Shown here: positions 1 to 10,168 of the stretch, one piece after another
How positions within the stretch are numbered: the stretch's first letter is position 1
Layout: each line of letters opens with the position of its first letter
DNA from: Glandiceps talaboti
Lineage: Eukaryota; Hemichordata; Enteropneusta; Spengelidae
Direction: 5' to 3'
Assembly: GCF_964340395.1 (NCBI RefSeq)
Contig: NC_135556.1
Location: 2,621,001 to 2,685,000 of the forward strand
DNA length: 64,000 nt
Made by a program: the position numbers and the translations under genes
Notes under the pieces: generated by a model
The model's database searches: none
What the model saw: only the letters and a program-made list of their open reading frames with translations
Told to the model about the DNA's origin: nothing

Positions 1-434
1 CACTCACTAGACTCAATAATATTGTTGATCTTAGACAAGTAGTTTACATATGTATGGAAATTGTCTTCACAATCGGTGGGCATGTAGACGCAAAGAATGA
101 GGCAGTTTTTATTATCGTAACGAAGTTGCAATCCTATCAATCTATCGTCGTCATAAAAACATAGTTTGGGATGAGCAATTTGCGCCAGAGATTTTCTCCA
201 CAGAATTCCCACTCCACCATACGGCCTACCAATTCTTATGCCAGCATCGTCTTTTAAAGCCGTCGTACCAGAGGCATAAAATTGTTCATTGATCTTGGAC
301 AGTAGAGGGAGTTCACTCTTAGATAACCAGTGTTCTTGTACAAGGATAATATCATGATTATCACAGAGGCTATTCACTGCTGTAGCAGCCGACTTAATAC
401 CGCGACAATTATAAGAAGCAATACGGACTGCCAT
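1..434 (-). CDS. non-LTR retrotransposon ORF2, endonuclease N-terminus (partial)
   Basis: Read on the minus strand from an ATG at 434, an uninterrupted frame of 144 codons runs off the left edge. It opens with the signature of an APE-type (exonuclease-endonuclease-phosphatase) LINE endonuclease: SYNCRGIKS near residue 7, then DIILVQEHWL near residue 28 (the acidic E is the expected metal ligand), then GGVGILWRKS near residue 78. This domain nicks target DNA to prime reverse transcription. The reverse transcriptase would lie outside the window. No stop or frameshift is visible in this piece, so it may be a fairly young copy. The ATG directly follows the stop of the ORF1-like frame, in the same frame. 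The clade is probably CR1/Rex/L2-like, but the RT needed to decide is not here. Confidence 0.85.
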   Translation of the reverse strand, partial: MAVRIASYNCRGIKSAATAVNSLCDNHDIILVQEHWLSKSELPLLSKINEQFYASGTTALKDDAGIRIGRPYGGVGILWRKSLAQIAHPKLCFYDDDRLIGLQLRYDNKNCLILCVYMPTDCEDNFHTYVNYLSKINNIIESSE

Positions 435-618
435 CTAACTAGATTTTGTTTGATAATATTTTCTCACGAGAGCACCAGTAGGCCAAACAGAAGCATCTAA
501 TAGTTTAGTGAACTGATCATGTGGTACTTCTACAACAAAGGAGGAATAGGTATCATATTTAGTATTCAACCTTTCACATTTGGATTCAATATTAGTTTTA
601 TTTATCGGTTGTCGAAAC

Positions 619-620
<2 letters not shown>
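435..620 (-). pseudogene. C-terminus of LINE ORF1-like protein
   Basis: On the minus strand about 61 codons lead to a TAG at 437-435. They include KYDTYSSFVVEV and, 15 residues later, VWPTGALVRKYY. A 'W-P-x-G-x-x-V-R-x-[FY]' ending is, from memory, typical of the C-terminus of ORF1 proteins of invertebrate CR1-like LINEs, which bind the element RNA. The frame is cut at its N-terminal side by an (AT)n tract at 621, so only the last part survives or the element was broken there. It lies immediately upstream of the endonuclease ORF, with no spacer. Confidence 0.6.

Positions 621-703
<83 letters not shown>
621..703. repeat. (AT)n microsatellite
   Basis: About 41 uninterrupted AT dinucleotides. 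The tract marks the break at the ORF1 side of the LINE fragment. Confidence 0.98.
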
Positions 704-707
<4 letters not shown>

Positions 708-1116
708 AACTGGGCGTTTCTACATACACAAAACACATTATAATTCTTATTCTAAGATTGCTGATTGGGTTAAAATGTCATATATCTGACGTGGACTTAT
801 TGATATTAATGAATTCTTTTATCGTGTTGCTTCAATACCCTTCTTTTGTCTTTAGTCCTGTGTCAGCTCTTGAACTTGTATAGAGTTACAAATGTAATTA
901 CAAAGAATTAATTATGCTACCAGAGATCGCTCTCTTTTCCATTGTACTACATCAAGCTGTCTCAGGACATATGGTTGACCTTCGCGTTTCTTATTGTATT
1001 GTAACAAGCTGTCTCAAGATACATTCTATTATACTAGTGTCACAGCTGTTTGAGGTCAATCGGACATTTCTATATTTCTGCAAGTCAGTTAGTTATCAAA
1101 TTATTAGGTATGTAAC
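704..1116. other. AT-rich spacer, no gene seen
   Basis: Open frames here are short and only run into the neighbouring TTGTA array. No splice-consensus or protein similarity was recognised. Confidence 0.5.
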
Positions 1117-1318
1117 AGTATTGTATTGTATTGTATTGTATTGTATTGTATTGTATTGTATTGTATTGTATTGTACTGTACTGTACTGTACTGTATTGTA
1201 CTGTACTGTACTGTATTGTATTGTATTGTATTGTACTGTATTGTACTGTATTGTATTGTATTGTATTGTATTGTATTGTATTGTATTGTATTGTATTGTA
1301 CTGTATTGTATTGTATTA
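1117..1318. repeat. (TTGTA)n pentanucleotide array with CTGTA variants
   Basis: About 40 units of 5 bp. T-to-C variants (CTGTA) are clustered in the middle third and near the right end, which suggests duplication of variant blocks. The open frames across it in several phases (YCIVL-type repeats) come only from the repeat. Confidence 0.97.
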
Positions 1319-1448
1319 GACAACTCCTTTAATGTTGGTGATGCAAAGGTCCGACTGTAAGAGAGTCTAACGTGTCACGTGAAAGTGTATAAAAAGTGTT
1401 CAAAACTCATGATCACTTAGACGAATGGAGCAGTGCTATAGCAAAAAT

Positions 1449-1588
1449 TAGACATTTGACCTCTGTTTCTGGTTAAAAATTAGTAAAATGTAGACTTTTG
1501 ACCTCTGTTTCTGGTTAAAAATTAGTAAAATGTAGACTTTTGACCTCTGTTTCTGGTTAAAAATTAGTAAAATGTAGACTTTTGACCC
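1449..1588. repeat. 42-bp tandem repeat, about 3.3 copies
   Basis: The unit contains ttgacctctgtttctggtta followed by aaaattagtaaaatgtagac. The copies are nearly identical. Confidence 0.9.
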
Positions 1589-1706
1589 CTACTTTTTGAA
1601 TTTTTGTAGAGTTTGTGGTTGTAATTTTTGTCCACCAGGGTACATATGTATCCACTCTTCCTCTGCGCTTCAAGCTCTTCGGAGATGAGGCGCATTACAA
1701 ATCATC

Positions 1707-1765
1707 TTATTATTATTATTAGTAGTAGTAGTAGTAGTAGTCGTCGTAGTATTATTATGTATTAC
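1707..1765. repeat. trinucleotide (TAT)n/(AGT)n/(CGT) tract
   Basis: Short interrupted trinucleotide microsatellite upstream of the gene 1 promoter region. Confidence 0.85.
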
Positions 1766-1837
1766 TATTACTGTGCGGATTACGGGCTGCTGCGGGCCAC
1801 TGCGGGTCGCTTTGTGCAGTTGCAGCACGTTATGCTG

Positions 1838-1888
1838 GTGACCGGCTCCTGTCACCAGCACATTATGCTGATGACAGGAACCGGTCAC
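1838..1888. repeat. 51-bp inverted repeat (hairpin)
   Basis: The arms gtgaccggctcctgtca and tgacaggaaccggtcac are 17 bp each with one mismatch, around a 17-nt spacer. It lies 30 bp upstream of an NRF1-like site and about 115 bp upstream of the gene 1 start codon. It could be a promoter hairpin or a tiny mobile-element remnant. Confidence 0.85.
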
Positions 1889-1917
1889 TAGAAACTCCGT
1901 AAAAGGTAATGTACATG

Positions 1918-1929
1918 TGCGCGTGCGCA
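1918..1929 (+). promoter_or_regulatory. NRF1-like site upstream of gene 1
   Basis: TGCGCGTGCGCA differs at one position from the NRF1 consensus YGCGCAYGCGCR and lies 75 bp upstream of the gene 1 ATG. Similar sites stand just upstream of two of the gene 2 first exons, so this is likely part of a TATA-less promoter. The match is by eye only. Confidence 0.45.
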
Positions 1930-2003
1930 GTGTATGACCGGAGCGAAGGAGCGATGTCTGAGGTTTTCATTTTTATAAAAGTCCGATAGATTTCCTGTGT
2001 AAA

Positions 2004-2175
2004 ATGGAGAATGTACAGAAGAAAGAGCTTCCTCCAAGAGGTAAAGACGGGAAGTTCAGGAAAAGACGAAGATATCCAGGTGGAAATATTGCAAAATATC
2101 ATGCGGCTAACCTTGCCCGATTGAAATTGGCAGATGAAAATGACAGCAGTGAAGCCACCACTGACATGACTGAAG
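2004..2175 (+). CDS. zinc-finger gene 1, coding exon 1
   Basis: The exon begins at ATG 2004 in the context aaaATGG. It encodes 57 residues plus one base (phase 1) and ends at GAAG|GTCTGT. The peptide is basic at first (RGKDGKFRKRRRY, residues 12-24, a likely nuclear-localisation/DNA-contact patch) and then acidic (ADENDSSEATTDMTE). The phase-1 end joins cleanly to the phase-1 acceptor at 6957/6958, making a Glu codon at the junction and continuing with SDEQKVQPE. This phase agreement is the main evidence that it is the first exon of the zinc-finger gene. It does not carry the RW...FLIDW motif of the gene 2 first exons. The donor is not optimal, and an unseen middle exon is possible. Confidence 0.65.
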
Positions 2176-2772
2176 GTCTGTTATTTCTATATTTTTACGT
2201 GTACTATGTATTATCAAATAGATCTTTATTACAGTGCTTTCTTTTAGATTCTTCGTACAATGTACTATCATAGACAGATATTTCAACCTACCGTCCTGAT
2301 ATATCTATCAAGTACTGATTAGCACAACCACAACCACAGCACTCGAATCACTCTGTATTATTTATTTGTTTACATGTATAATAGAGAAGGTATGAGGGTA
2401 CGGCGAGCCGTATTTCCGATTTGAACTGCTGACCCCGATTACACGCTCCAGTGTTCTCCCCAGGGTTTGTTGATAGGACATCAGCTTATTAACATAAATT
2501 AGCATAAATTTACTTAACAACAAATTATATTCCTGAGTAACGTAATGCTAAAATCAAAGTACATCATAATATCAAACAAGTAGTGTTTTTGATTATTATT
2601 CTTAGGAAAGCTGAAATTATTTCAATCTAAATGTCCACAGATAAATTAGACTTTCGAAACACGAAAAGTTTGTGTACAGTTACCTGCAGACATCGTGTTA
2701 GTCTGAAATTTCGTAATACATGAGAATTACTATACTTCCCTATTGAGGACTTCAAAAACTCGCAATAGTTTG

Positions 2773-2790
2773 TGACGTCATGGCCGCCAT
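2773..2790 (+). promoter_or_regulatory. CRE palindrome followed by YY1-like site
   Basis: TGACGTCA runs directly into a tGGCCGCCATaa sequence, which is a reverse-strand YY1-like core. CRE plus YY1 next to each other often marks a metazoan promoter, but no clear exon follows, so this is a candidate only. Confidence 0.3.
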
Positions 2791-3069
2791 AATAGAAAAT
2801 CCATGCTTTTAGTCGTACAATGTATCAGTCTAAATTTGAACATGAAACTGATAATCAGAGATAACATCGCCACTTTATCGAAAGGTACATTAGTCTGTTC
2901 AACTCTTTTCACGACATTGAAGAATGCACATTGGAGTAAACCAACTATGCAAATAGCTCTTGGGTTGAGACATACTCGGTGTTACTCAGCCACTCATAGA
3001 AAATTAACTAGACACTGAATACCAACTTCATGAGTTTGTCGAACTTTTATACTTTATACCAAAATGGCA

Positions 3070-3147
3070 CGGCATCGTTTGATTTTATAGTTGTCAAAAT
3101 CTGGCAGTTCCGACATGCTTCTACAGTCGATGTTACAGATAGGCTTG

Positions 3148-3189
<42 letters not shown>

Positions 3190-3935
3190 ATGCGTGCATG
3201 TGTGCGTGCGTGTGTGTGTGCATGCTTGCATGCGTGTGTGTGTGTGTGTGTACAACTTAAACTCAAAACACAGCCAGACCGATTGACTTGGTATTTGGTG
3301 GGGAGATTAATTTTGGTGTCTAGTTGGGAATTGTTCAAAGCAACATGATGTGTTTTGGGTCAAAAAACGTGATTCGTGGTGTGAGAAAATGCTTTGACTC
3401 AGCCTAGAAATGAAAGGTTATATAAATTGTTTATTGATGCCATAAAATCATATCTTTTATGGGTTACTTCATATCTCTGGGAAGAATATTTTGATTTTTT
3501 GTAGATGACTTAAGCTAAAAAGCTGCCCGATCAATTGTGTTGGTATTTGCTGGGGACCTTACTTCTGGAGTTTAGTTGGGAAATTGTACAAATGAAAATG
3601 ATTGTATCAGAAATGTGCATTTTGGGTCCAAAAATGTAATTTTTGGTCAAAAAACTTACACTCAAAAATTACTTTGCAGATTGGTCTGAAATTTGGTGGG
3701 AATATTCTTAGGGTGTTTAGATTAAGAATTGTTCATGACATGATGATCCAATCAGTGATATGTAAATTAGGGCTAAGAATGTGTCTTTTTGGTTAAAAAT
3801 CTATAATTCCAAAACTACTGAGCAGATGGGCTGAAATTTGGTTGGAGTGTCCTGTTAGGGGAGTGTCTGGAGGTGTTATTCTGCAGTTATTGTTCAAAAC
3901 ATTTTGACACAACTAGCCCTAGCAACCATGACCAC
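3070..3935 (+). mobile_element. F1-family interspersed element (no hairpin head)
   Basis: A (GT)n/(GTGC) tract (3149-3252) is followed by 'cagaccgattgacttggtatttggtgggga'-type sequence. Then come two or three degenerate modules of about 130 bp containing 'aactactgagcagatgggctgaaatttgg' and finally 'acattttgacacaactagcc(ct)agcaaccatgacc'. The same order recurs at 30, 31.6, 36.6, 37.2, 40.1, 50.8, 51.6 and 53.1 kb. No coding capacity. Confidence 0.75.
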
Positions 3936-3939
3936 ACCC

Positions 3940-4745
3940 TTATCAACACTAAGAGGCAAGTGGTTTAACCACTCGGCCACCAACAACCCCAAATGGTTCG
4001 AATCTGGACCACAGTGGTAAGAGGCAATTGTTTTAACCTCTCGGCCATCAACAACCCTGAATGGATTCAGACCCTGGACCACAGTGGTAAGAGGCAATTG
4101 TTTTAACCTCTCGGCCATCAACAACCCTAAATGGATTCAGACCCTGGTCCCCGACTACAGTGGTAAGAGGCAATTGTTTTAACCTCTCAGCCATCAACAA
4201 CCCTGAATGGATTCAGACCCTGGTCCCCGACTACAGTGGTAAGAGGCAATTGTTTTAACCTCTCAACCATCAACAACCCTGAATGGATTCAGACCCTGGT
4301 CCCCAACTACAGTGGTAAGAGGCAATTGTTTTAACCTCTCAACCATCAACAACCCTGAATGGATTCAGACCTGGTCCCCGACTACAATGGTAAGAGGCAA
4401 TTGTTTTAACCTCTCAGCCATCAACAACCCTGAATGGATTCAGACCCTGGTCCCCAACTACAGTGGTAAGAGGCAATTGTTTTAACCTCTTGGCCATCAA
4501 CAACCCTGAATGGATTCAGACCCTGGTCCCCGACTACAGTGGTAAGAGGCAAGTGCCACTGACAAACCTGAATGGGTTTGAACCCAATCACAGTGGTAAG
4601 AGGCCAGTGATTTAACCACTCAGCCACCGACTACCCAGAATGGGTTCAAACCTCGGTCCCTAACTGCAGTGGTAAGAGGCAAGTGGTTTAACCACTCGGC
4701 CACTGACAACCCTGAATGGGTTTGAACCTCGATCGCAGAGTGGTA
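3940..4745 (-). repeat. tandem array of tRNA-like units, about 11 copies
   Basis: Units of about 60-80 bp. On the minus strand each better-preserved unit has a tRNA A-box-like tggccgagtggttaaa and, some 35-45 bp later, a B-box-like ggttcaaaccc, with spacing typical of a tRNA gene. In the central copies the boxes are decayed (tggccgagaggttaaa; ggtctgaatcc). It looks like a tRNA-derived SINE head or tRNA pseudogene amplified as a minisatellite. Whether any unit is transcribed by RNA polymerase III is unknown. Confidence 0.7.
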
Positions 4746-4768
4746 AGCTTGCACCAACAACTGAAAAC

Positions 4769-4944
4769 CAGTGGTCATTTGACTCAGGACCCCTACTACA
4801 TTCAAACCCTATCAGAATGTAGTGCACCTAGAAAATAATAGTATAGTATAGTATAGTCTTTCTATACTATACTATTATTTTCTAGGTGCACTACATTCTG
4901 ATAGGGTTTGAAAGTAGTAGGGGTCCTGAGTCAAATGACCACTG
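4769..4944. repeat. 176-bp near-perfect palindrome
   Basis: Left arm 4769-4851 and right arm 4862-4944, 83 bp each, with one mismatch seen by eye and a 10-bp spacer (tatagtcttt). The arm tips near the centre are built of tagta/tatag repeats. The outer end of the right arm is continuous with the 23-bp tandem repeat that follows. It would extrude as a long hairpin or produce a long foldback RNA. Confidence 0.95.
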
Positions 4945-5022
4945 AATAATATACAAATGACCACTGAATAATATACAAATGACCACTGAATAATATACAA
5001 ATGACCACTGAATAATATACAA
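4937..5022. repeat. 23-bp tandem repeat, about 4 copies
   Basis: Unit aatgaccactgaataatata + caa. The first unit overlaps the end of the palindrome, so the array formed from the palindrome's edge. Confidence 0.93.
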
Positions 5023-5084
5023 CTTGCTGTTATGTTGGTCAAAAAGCTCTAATACATTCAAAGTTAATACAGGGTTCACATATA

Positions 5085-5150
5085 GGCCTGGAAAACCCTG
5101 GAATTTCAAACCTTCCCTGGAAAACCCTGGAAAACCCTGGGAAAATGCTC
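5085..5150. repeat. 'cctggaaaaccctgg' repeat segment
   Basis: Short CCTGGAAAA motifs repeated with 'ggaatttcaa(a/g)cc'. Related segments lie at 5305-5375 and 6455-6530 in the same intron, forming a small local dispersed family. Confidence 0.7.
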
Positions 5151-5171
5151 CCTACCCCTGGAGCCAGTTAA

Positions 5172-5295
5172 TTCATTTTTTTTCTATTTATTTCACCAGA
5201 AATTGTACAAAGAGTACATAACACAAAAAAGAGGAAGATAAGCAAATAAGTCAATAACCTACAATTTCTGACAATATTACTTCCAGCTAATAATT
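5172..5295 (+). repeat. dispersed repeat (copy 1 of 2)
   Basis: Starts 'ctatttatttcaccagaaat' and ends 'cttccagctaataatt'. A close second copy in the same orientation is at 40533-40668. No coding capacity. Probably a piece of an interspersed element. Confidence 0.8.
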
Positions 5296-5399
5296 CAGGG
5301 TTTGCACGGTCCTGGAAAACCCAGGAATTTCAAGCCCTCCCTGGAAAAATGCTCCCTACCCCTGGAAAACCATGGAAAATGATCGTGATCGATTAATAT

Positions 5400-6450
5400 T
5401 GATGATCGACATGTCTGTGCTTGTGTCACCCATTCATATGATTTACTACACTGAGTCTCGTAAATGTGAAATGGCAAAAATATATTCAAAGTCTTTCGCC
5501 ACCACGGTGAATCACACTGATTAAACCCAGACAGTCAACCGATCGTTCCACAAGACACTTTTCCCACAGACCATGCCTATGCGTAGTTGAATGGGTGCCG
5601 CAATGTTTGTTTCGATCTTGCCTATTGCTACTCCGAGTCCAGTCGTCATTTCAGCGACATAATATTGTAACAGTCCCGAGGGTAACACTAGGTCTGTTAG
5701 CAAGATTATCATAAGATTGTAGCAAGTATCAAAGTATCACCAGCCCATTCACCAAGCATGATTAGAAATTGTTACAAGTTTGGCGCATGAGTCAATATAC
5801 TACAAGCTCACGCATGGCAATACTAGGGCCTAGGGAAGTGCAGTTGAATTTCCGGGTTGTGGAAGTACGGTTTTGACTTTTATGTCGTCAATAAATGGGT
5901 ATTTGTTTTACATGTTCTAAAAGAATAAACTTCTTCTTTTTTTTGTCAGTACAGTACAGTAACAGTCCTAAATGGTCAAGCTGAGTTGAAAAATTGCGAT
6001 GTTCCGCAACACGTGTCGTCTGTACATAAACATCGAGACACAAGGGCTGAATGTATTCAGTTATTCATAACGTAAAATTTTGTTACGTAAATGATGTTTT
6101 TATTCAAAATTTTGAAGAAAAAAGTTATTTTAGGTGACCTCTAAATCTAGTCACATCAAACCATACAATAATGAGGACAAACTTAACTTTTTAATTTGTT
6201 TTTTCTGGATATGTCTGAATTAGACTGTTGACTCAAATCTTACACAATCAGTGCACCAGCTTGACGAAACGACTACTTAGGGGATAGGACAGAGGTTTCT
6301 CCATTTAATCTTAGCGTGCAAACATGGTTTTGAAACCAGTATCTTGATTGTCTTTTAAATGTTTTGTGACATATTATGGGAACCCTTGTTAATTTCTTCT
6401 TGTCCACATCAGACAATTAGATGTCATTCAAAAATATACTTTAGTGGTCA
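5400..6450. other. intronic sequence, no feature recognised
   Basis: Unique-looking AT-rich sequence inside the gene 1 intron. Only short open frames, without splice or family support. Confidence 0.4.
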
Positions 6451-6957
6451 ACAGCCCTGGAAAATGGCCAAAACCAATACGAATACCCCTGGAAAACTGA
6501 CAAAACCCCCGTGGAAAGTCCTGGAATTTTGTTTTGCTTTAAGTGTACTGTAATATCAAGAAATCAAAAATAAAGGGTCACAGTTAAAATTTAACTTAAT
6601 TTAATTAAATTAAAATGATATGAAAATGAACCTATTTTAGAATCCAATATGGTCACTAAATACAAGGAAGTACAGTGTTTTTAATTTTCTTAAACCCCAA
6701 ACACACAAAGTTAACTTACTAAAAATGGGTTCACTGTTTCATCTAAAATTTCTTTAACATTGGGTCAATAAAGCTGGGAACCTAAGAACATGTCCAGTCC
6801 TCAAGTATGTGGTAAACTGAGTGACAAGTTTGTTGAGGATCAAAAAAAAAAATTGCATCATCGCACCACTTTAGCCAGATTGTCCTGACCAGAAACAATT
6901 CTTTCTCTCTTTTTGGGGGCATTAAGCTATTATTTTTCTCTTTACCTTACATTTCAG

Positions 6958-9770
6958 AAAGTGATGAACAAAAAGTACAGCCTGAGACAGCAGCTGAACA
7001 AGAAACTGTGGTAATTTATCCAATGACCAGACCAAAAAGAAAAGCATCCATGAATATGGAAGAGAAAATGGTACCATGGTGGAAAAAGATGAAGAAAACA
7101 AAGAAAAAGCATGTGAAAAGGAGAGTTAAAAGACAAAGTTTGCTGGTTCCAGAGACTGAAGAAAATAAGGAAATAGAAAAGTACAATTATACAGATTGTG
7201 AAAGTGATGTAATGCCTGCTAAGAATGAGACTGTTACAGTGAAGAGAATTGTGTTATACCATGACCAACAAGCAACATCAAACCTAACAAATTTAAATTT
7301 AGAGTACTTTAATCATCTGTGGACAGATGTCACCTTGCCAGTAATGCCAACTGTTGATCAATCACCTTATGTAGAAAACATAACTATAAAACAAGAAAAT
7401 CGTATGCAGAATAATGAAACAGGTGGAGACTTACCAAGTGACCAAGTTATTGAAAGACCAATGTGTGTAGAGAACAGGGCTATAAAACAAGAATACGTTC
7501 TTGAAAATACACATATTGAGACTGTTCCAAATGGACCAAGCCCATCAGTGGAGCAGAGGCCAACACGTGTAGAAAATTGGAGACTAAAGCAGGATTATTT
7601 TGTAGGAAATAATCAAAGAGGCAAAGATTTACCAAGCAGCCTAGCTATAGAAAAACCAATGTGTGTAAATAACAGGACTATCAAACAAGAACACTTTTTG
7701 GATAATAGTGAGACTGGGAATGATATACCAACCCCATTAATGGAGCAGAGATCAACACATGTACAAACTTGGAGAGTAAGACAAGATTATTTTTCTGGAA
7801 ATGGTGAGAGTGAGGAAGATCTACCCAACTCATTGCCTGCAGAAAGGTCAACACATTTAGAAAATGATATTGTAAAGCTAAAACAAGAACAATGTGGGAA
7901 AGACCATGAGAGAGATGCACATTCACTAAGTCCCTCAACTGTTGAAAAGTTACGATATGTGGAAGGCATGGCTGTAAAACAAAGAGTTTGTACTGAAAAT
8001 GATGGGAAAAATATAGAAATGCCTTTTCCAGTGACACTTGTAGAAAATGTGAACATGAAACAAAGTCTACATACTGAGACACTTGTGCACTTACCAGGCC
8101 CATCATGTGTTGAAAAATCAACAAATGATGCAAATATTTACCAGCTCCCTGAAAATGTAACCATAGAACAAGAATTAAACACTAGAGACTCTGACACATT
8201 AGTCCATGAAAATGGAGCGCCGGTAGAAAATGCTTTTCCTAAAGAACGTCATCAAACTGAGTGTCTTAAAACTGGTAAGAATTCAGCTGAGTGTCTTAAA
8301 AATAGTAAGGATTCAGCCGAGTGTCTTAAAACTGGTAAGAATTCAGCTGAAAGTCTTAAAACTGGTAAGAATTCAGCTGAGTGTCTTAAAACTGGTAAGA
8401 ATTCAGCTGAGTGTCTTAAAACTGGTAAGAATTCAGCCGAGTGTCTTAAAACTGGTAAGAATTCAGCTGAAAGTCTTAAAACTGGTAAGAATTCAGCTGA
8501 GTGTCTTAAAACTGGTAAGAATTCAACTGAGTGTCTTAAAACTGGTAAGAATTCAGCCGAGTGTCTTAAAACTGGTAAGAATTCAGCTGAAAATCTTAAA
8601 ACTGGTAAGGATTCAGAGGCTCGAATGAACATAAGCTTAAGACAAGAATTGACAGAATCAAGTGATGTTGTCAGTAGAAGAAAGTATGAATACATTAGTA
8701 GTGATGATTTAAACTGGGATTCAAGTTCAGAAGACAGTAATGAAAGTAGTGATGATGATTATGATGTTGAGAATGAGGAGAGAGACTCCAGTGACTCTGA
8801 TTCAGATGATTTAGTGCATCAAAGACAACATTATGATTGTATGACTGAAGATGATGCATTTAGCAAACTACAAGCCTTCAAAAGTCAATTCTCAATGGGA
8901 TATTCTGTGCCATTCAAGTGTGAATTGTGTAAGATGTTTCGATGTCAAAGGCCTCAACGTCTTCTGTGGCATTTACAAATTCACCAAGAGGGCATATTGG
9001 CATGTAATCATTGTGAATATGTTGCAAGTTCACAAAAAGCCCTTGATTGGCACATATACAGACACACTTTGACTGGACCTAAGATTAAGTGTGACAAATG
9101 TCGGTATGTTACCACAATAAAGAAGAATTTGGAACGCCACCAACTGAGAATGCATGTGTTAACGTCAGAGAAAACATTTGTGTGTTCATACAAAGGTTGT
9201 GAGAAGAAATTTGCCATAAAACAAGACCTTGTAAAACACCGAAGTACACACAATGCTCAGTACATATGTCATGTTTGTGGAAAAAAGTTTGTTGCAAAGA
9301 AAAGATTTGAAGAACATGTTGCAGTTGTGCATGAGAAGAAAGAGAGGGAAAAAGTGACATGTGAAATATGTGGTAAACAATATGGCAGTCGAAGCCGACT
9401 ACATTTGCGTCATCACATGATGATGCACCGCAATGAGAAACCACACAAATGTAGGTTTTGTGACATGGCATTTGTAAATCCAGTCAATTGTTTGCATCAT
9501 GAACGAACTCATACTGGGGAAAAACCTCACAAATGTAAATTATGTGACTTTCGTGCTGCAAAACAAGCCCAGGTAGACTCTCACATGAGAACACATACAG
9601 GGATTCAGCCATATAAATGTAAGGAATGTAATTATGCCAGTGCATGGAATGTCCAGTTGAAAACACACATGAAAGCACACACATCAGAGACTGCAGTCAC
9701 TTGTCAAATCTGTGATATTGTTTTCATCAGTGACAAATCACTCAATATTCACAATAAGAAGAATCATTAG
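6958..9770 (+). CDS. zinc-finger gene 1, terminal coding exon (ten C2H2 fingers)
   Basis: The exon starts after ttacatttcag in phase 1 and stays open for 936 codons to TAG at 9768, so the spliced protein is about 994 residues. Order in the protein: a basic motif with RPKRKAS and PWWKK (about 80-100), shared with gene 2. Then 7-8 degenerate modules of about 36 residues (about 190-460) carrying VEN.xIKQE, i.e. psi-K-x-E sumoylation consensus. Then 12 tandem copies of a 10-residue unit (about 492-611), a Ser/Asp/Glu-rich acidic stretch (about 638-675) and ten C2H2 fingers to the end (709-994), finger 4 having C-x4-C spacing. TGEK-type linkers (HTGEKP, HTGIQP) join fingers 7-9. This is a nuclear sequence-specific DNA-binding regulator. 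The family is not named; the repression or activation role is unknown. Confidence 0.9.
8259..8618 (+). repeat. 30-bp coding minisatellite, 12 copies
   Basis: In-frame 30-bp units encode ECLKTGKNSA with conservative variants (ESLK, ENLK, NSKD). The period is a multiple of three, so the length can change without a frameshift, and the minus and other frames are open only for that reason. Each full unit contains CTGGTAAGAA, a good match to a splice donor. Confidence 0.97.
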
Positions 9771-10168
9771 AAAGCACACAGTAGAATATATGCATGCTAC
9801 TGTATATCAAACAATGAATATCTTAGTAATTACTGCATCATAAGAGTCATCTGCTAGGATAATGGTTGGAAATGTACCTAAAATCTTCTTACTTTCCATG
9901 TTGGTATTTGTGATGTGACAAAAACACAATCAGAAGTGTACATGTATAATAGAAGGTTATTACTCGATATAACCTCTTCCTGCTTCATATCGCCGTGAGT
10001 GCCATTTCAGCATTGTGACATGAGTCATTAGACAAGTGTCACATTGCCAAAATGACACAAATGGTGATATGATGAACAAAGAGTAATAACCAACACTAAC
10101 AGTTTCAGAAAATGTTTTAATGTTAATAAAACTACATGGTCGAATGCGATCATAACTTCTGTAGTATG
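9771..10168 (+). other. 3' flank / likely 3' UTR of gene 1
   Basis: AT-rich sequence with a canonical AATAAA at 10125-10130, about 355 bp past the stop, just before the 82-bp satellite. This is the best candidate poly(A) signal. The cleavage site cannot be placed. Confidence 0.45.

Larger units (their letters stand above)
2176..6957 (+). other. intron of zinc-finger gene 1
   Basis: The interval between matched phase-1 splice sites is filled with repeats, listed separately: a hairpin-less F1-type element, a tRNA-like tandem array, a 176-bp palindrome and 'cctggaaaaccctgg' segments. The 3' end has a polypyrimidine stretch and tacatttcag at 6957. At 2399-2412 is a small perfect palindrome, tacggcgagccgta. 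No further coding exon was recognised. Confidence 0.55.

Noticed and set aside
914-1360. 148-codon YCIVL-repeat frame
   Set aside because: Translation of the (TTGTA)n array.
7008-7010. GTG at 7008 as a start codon of gene 1
   Set aside because: The frame stays open upstream to a good acceptor at 6957 with the same phase as the exon 2004-2175, so splicing is the better explanation.
8230-8695. Frames of 132 and 147 codons opposite or shifted in the gene 1 repeat
   Set aside because: Shadows of the in-frame 30-bp coding repeat; the zinc-finger frame continues on both sides while these do not.
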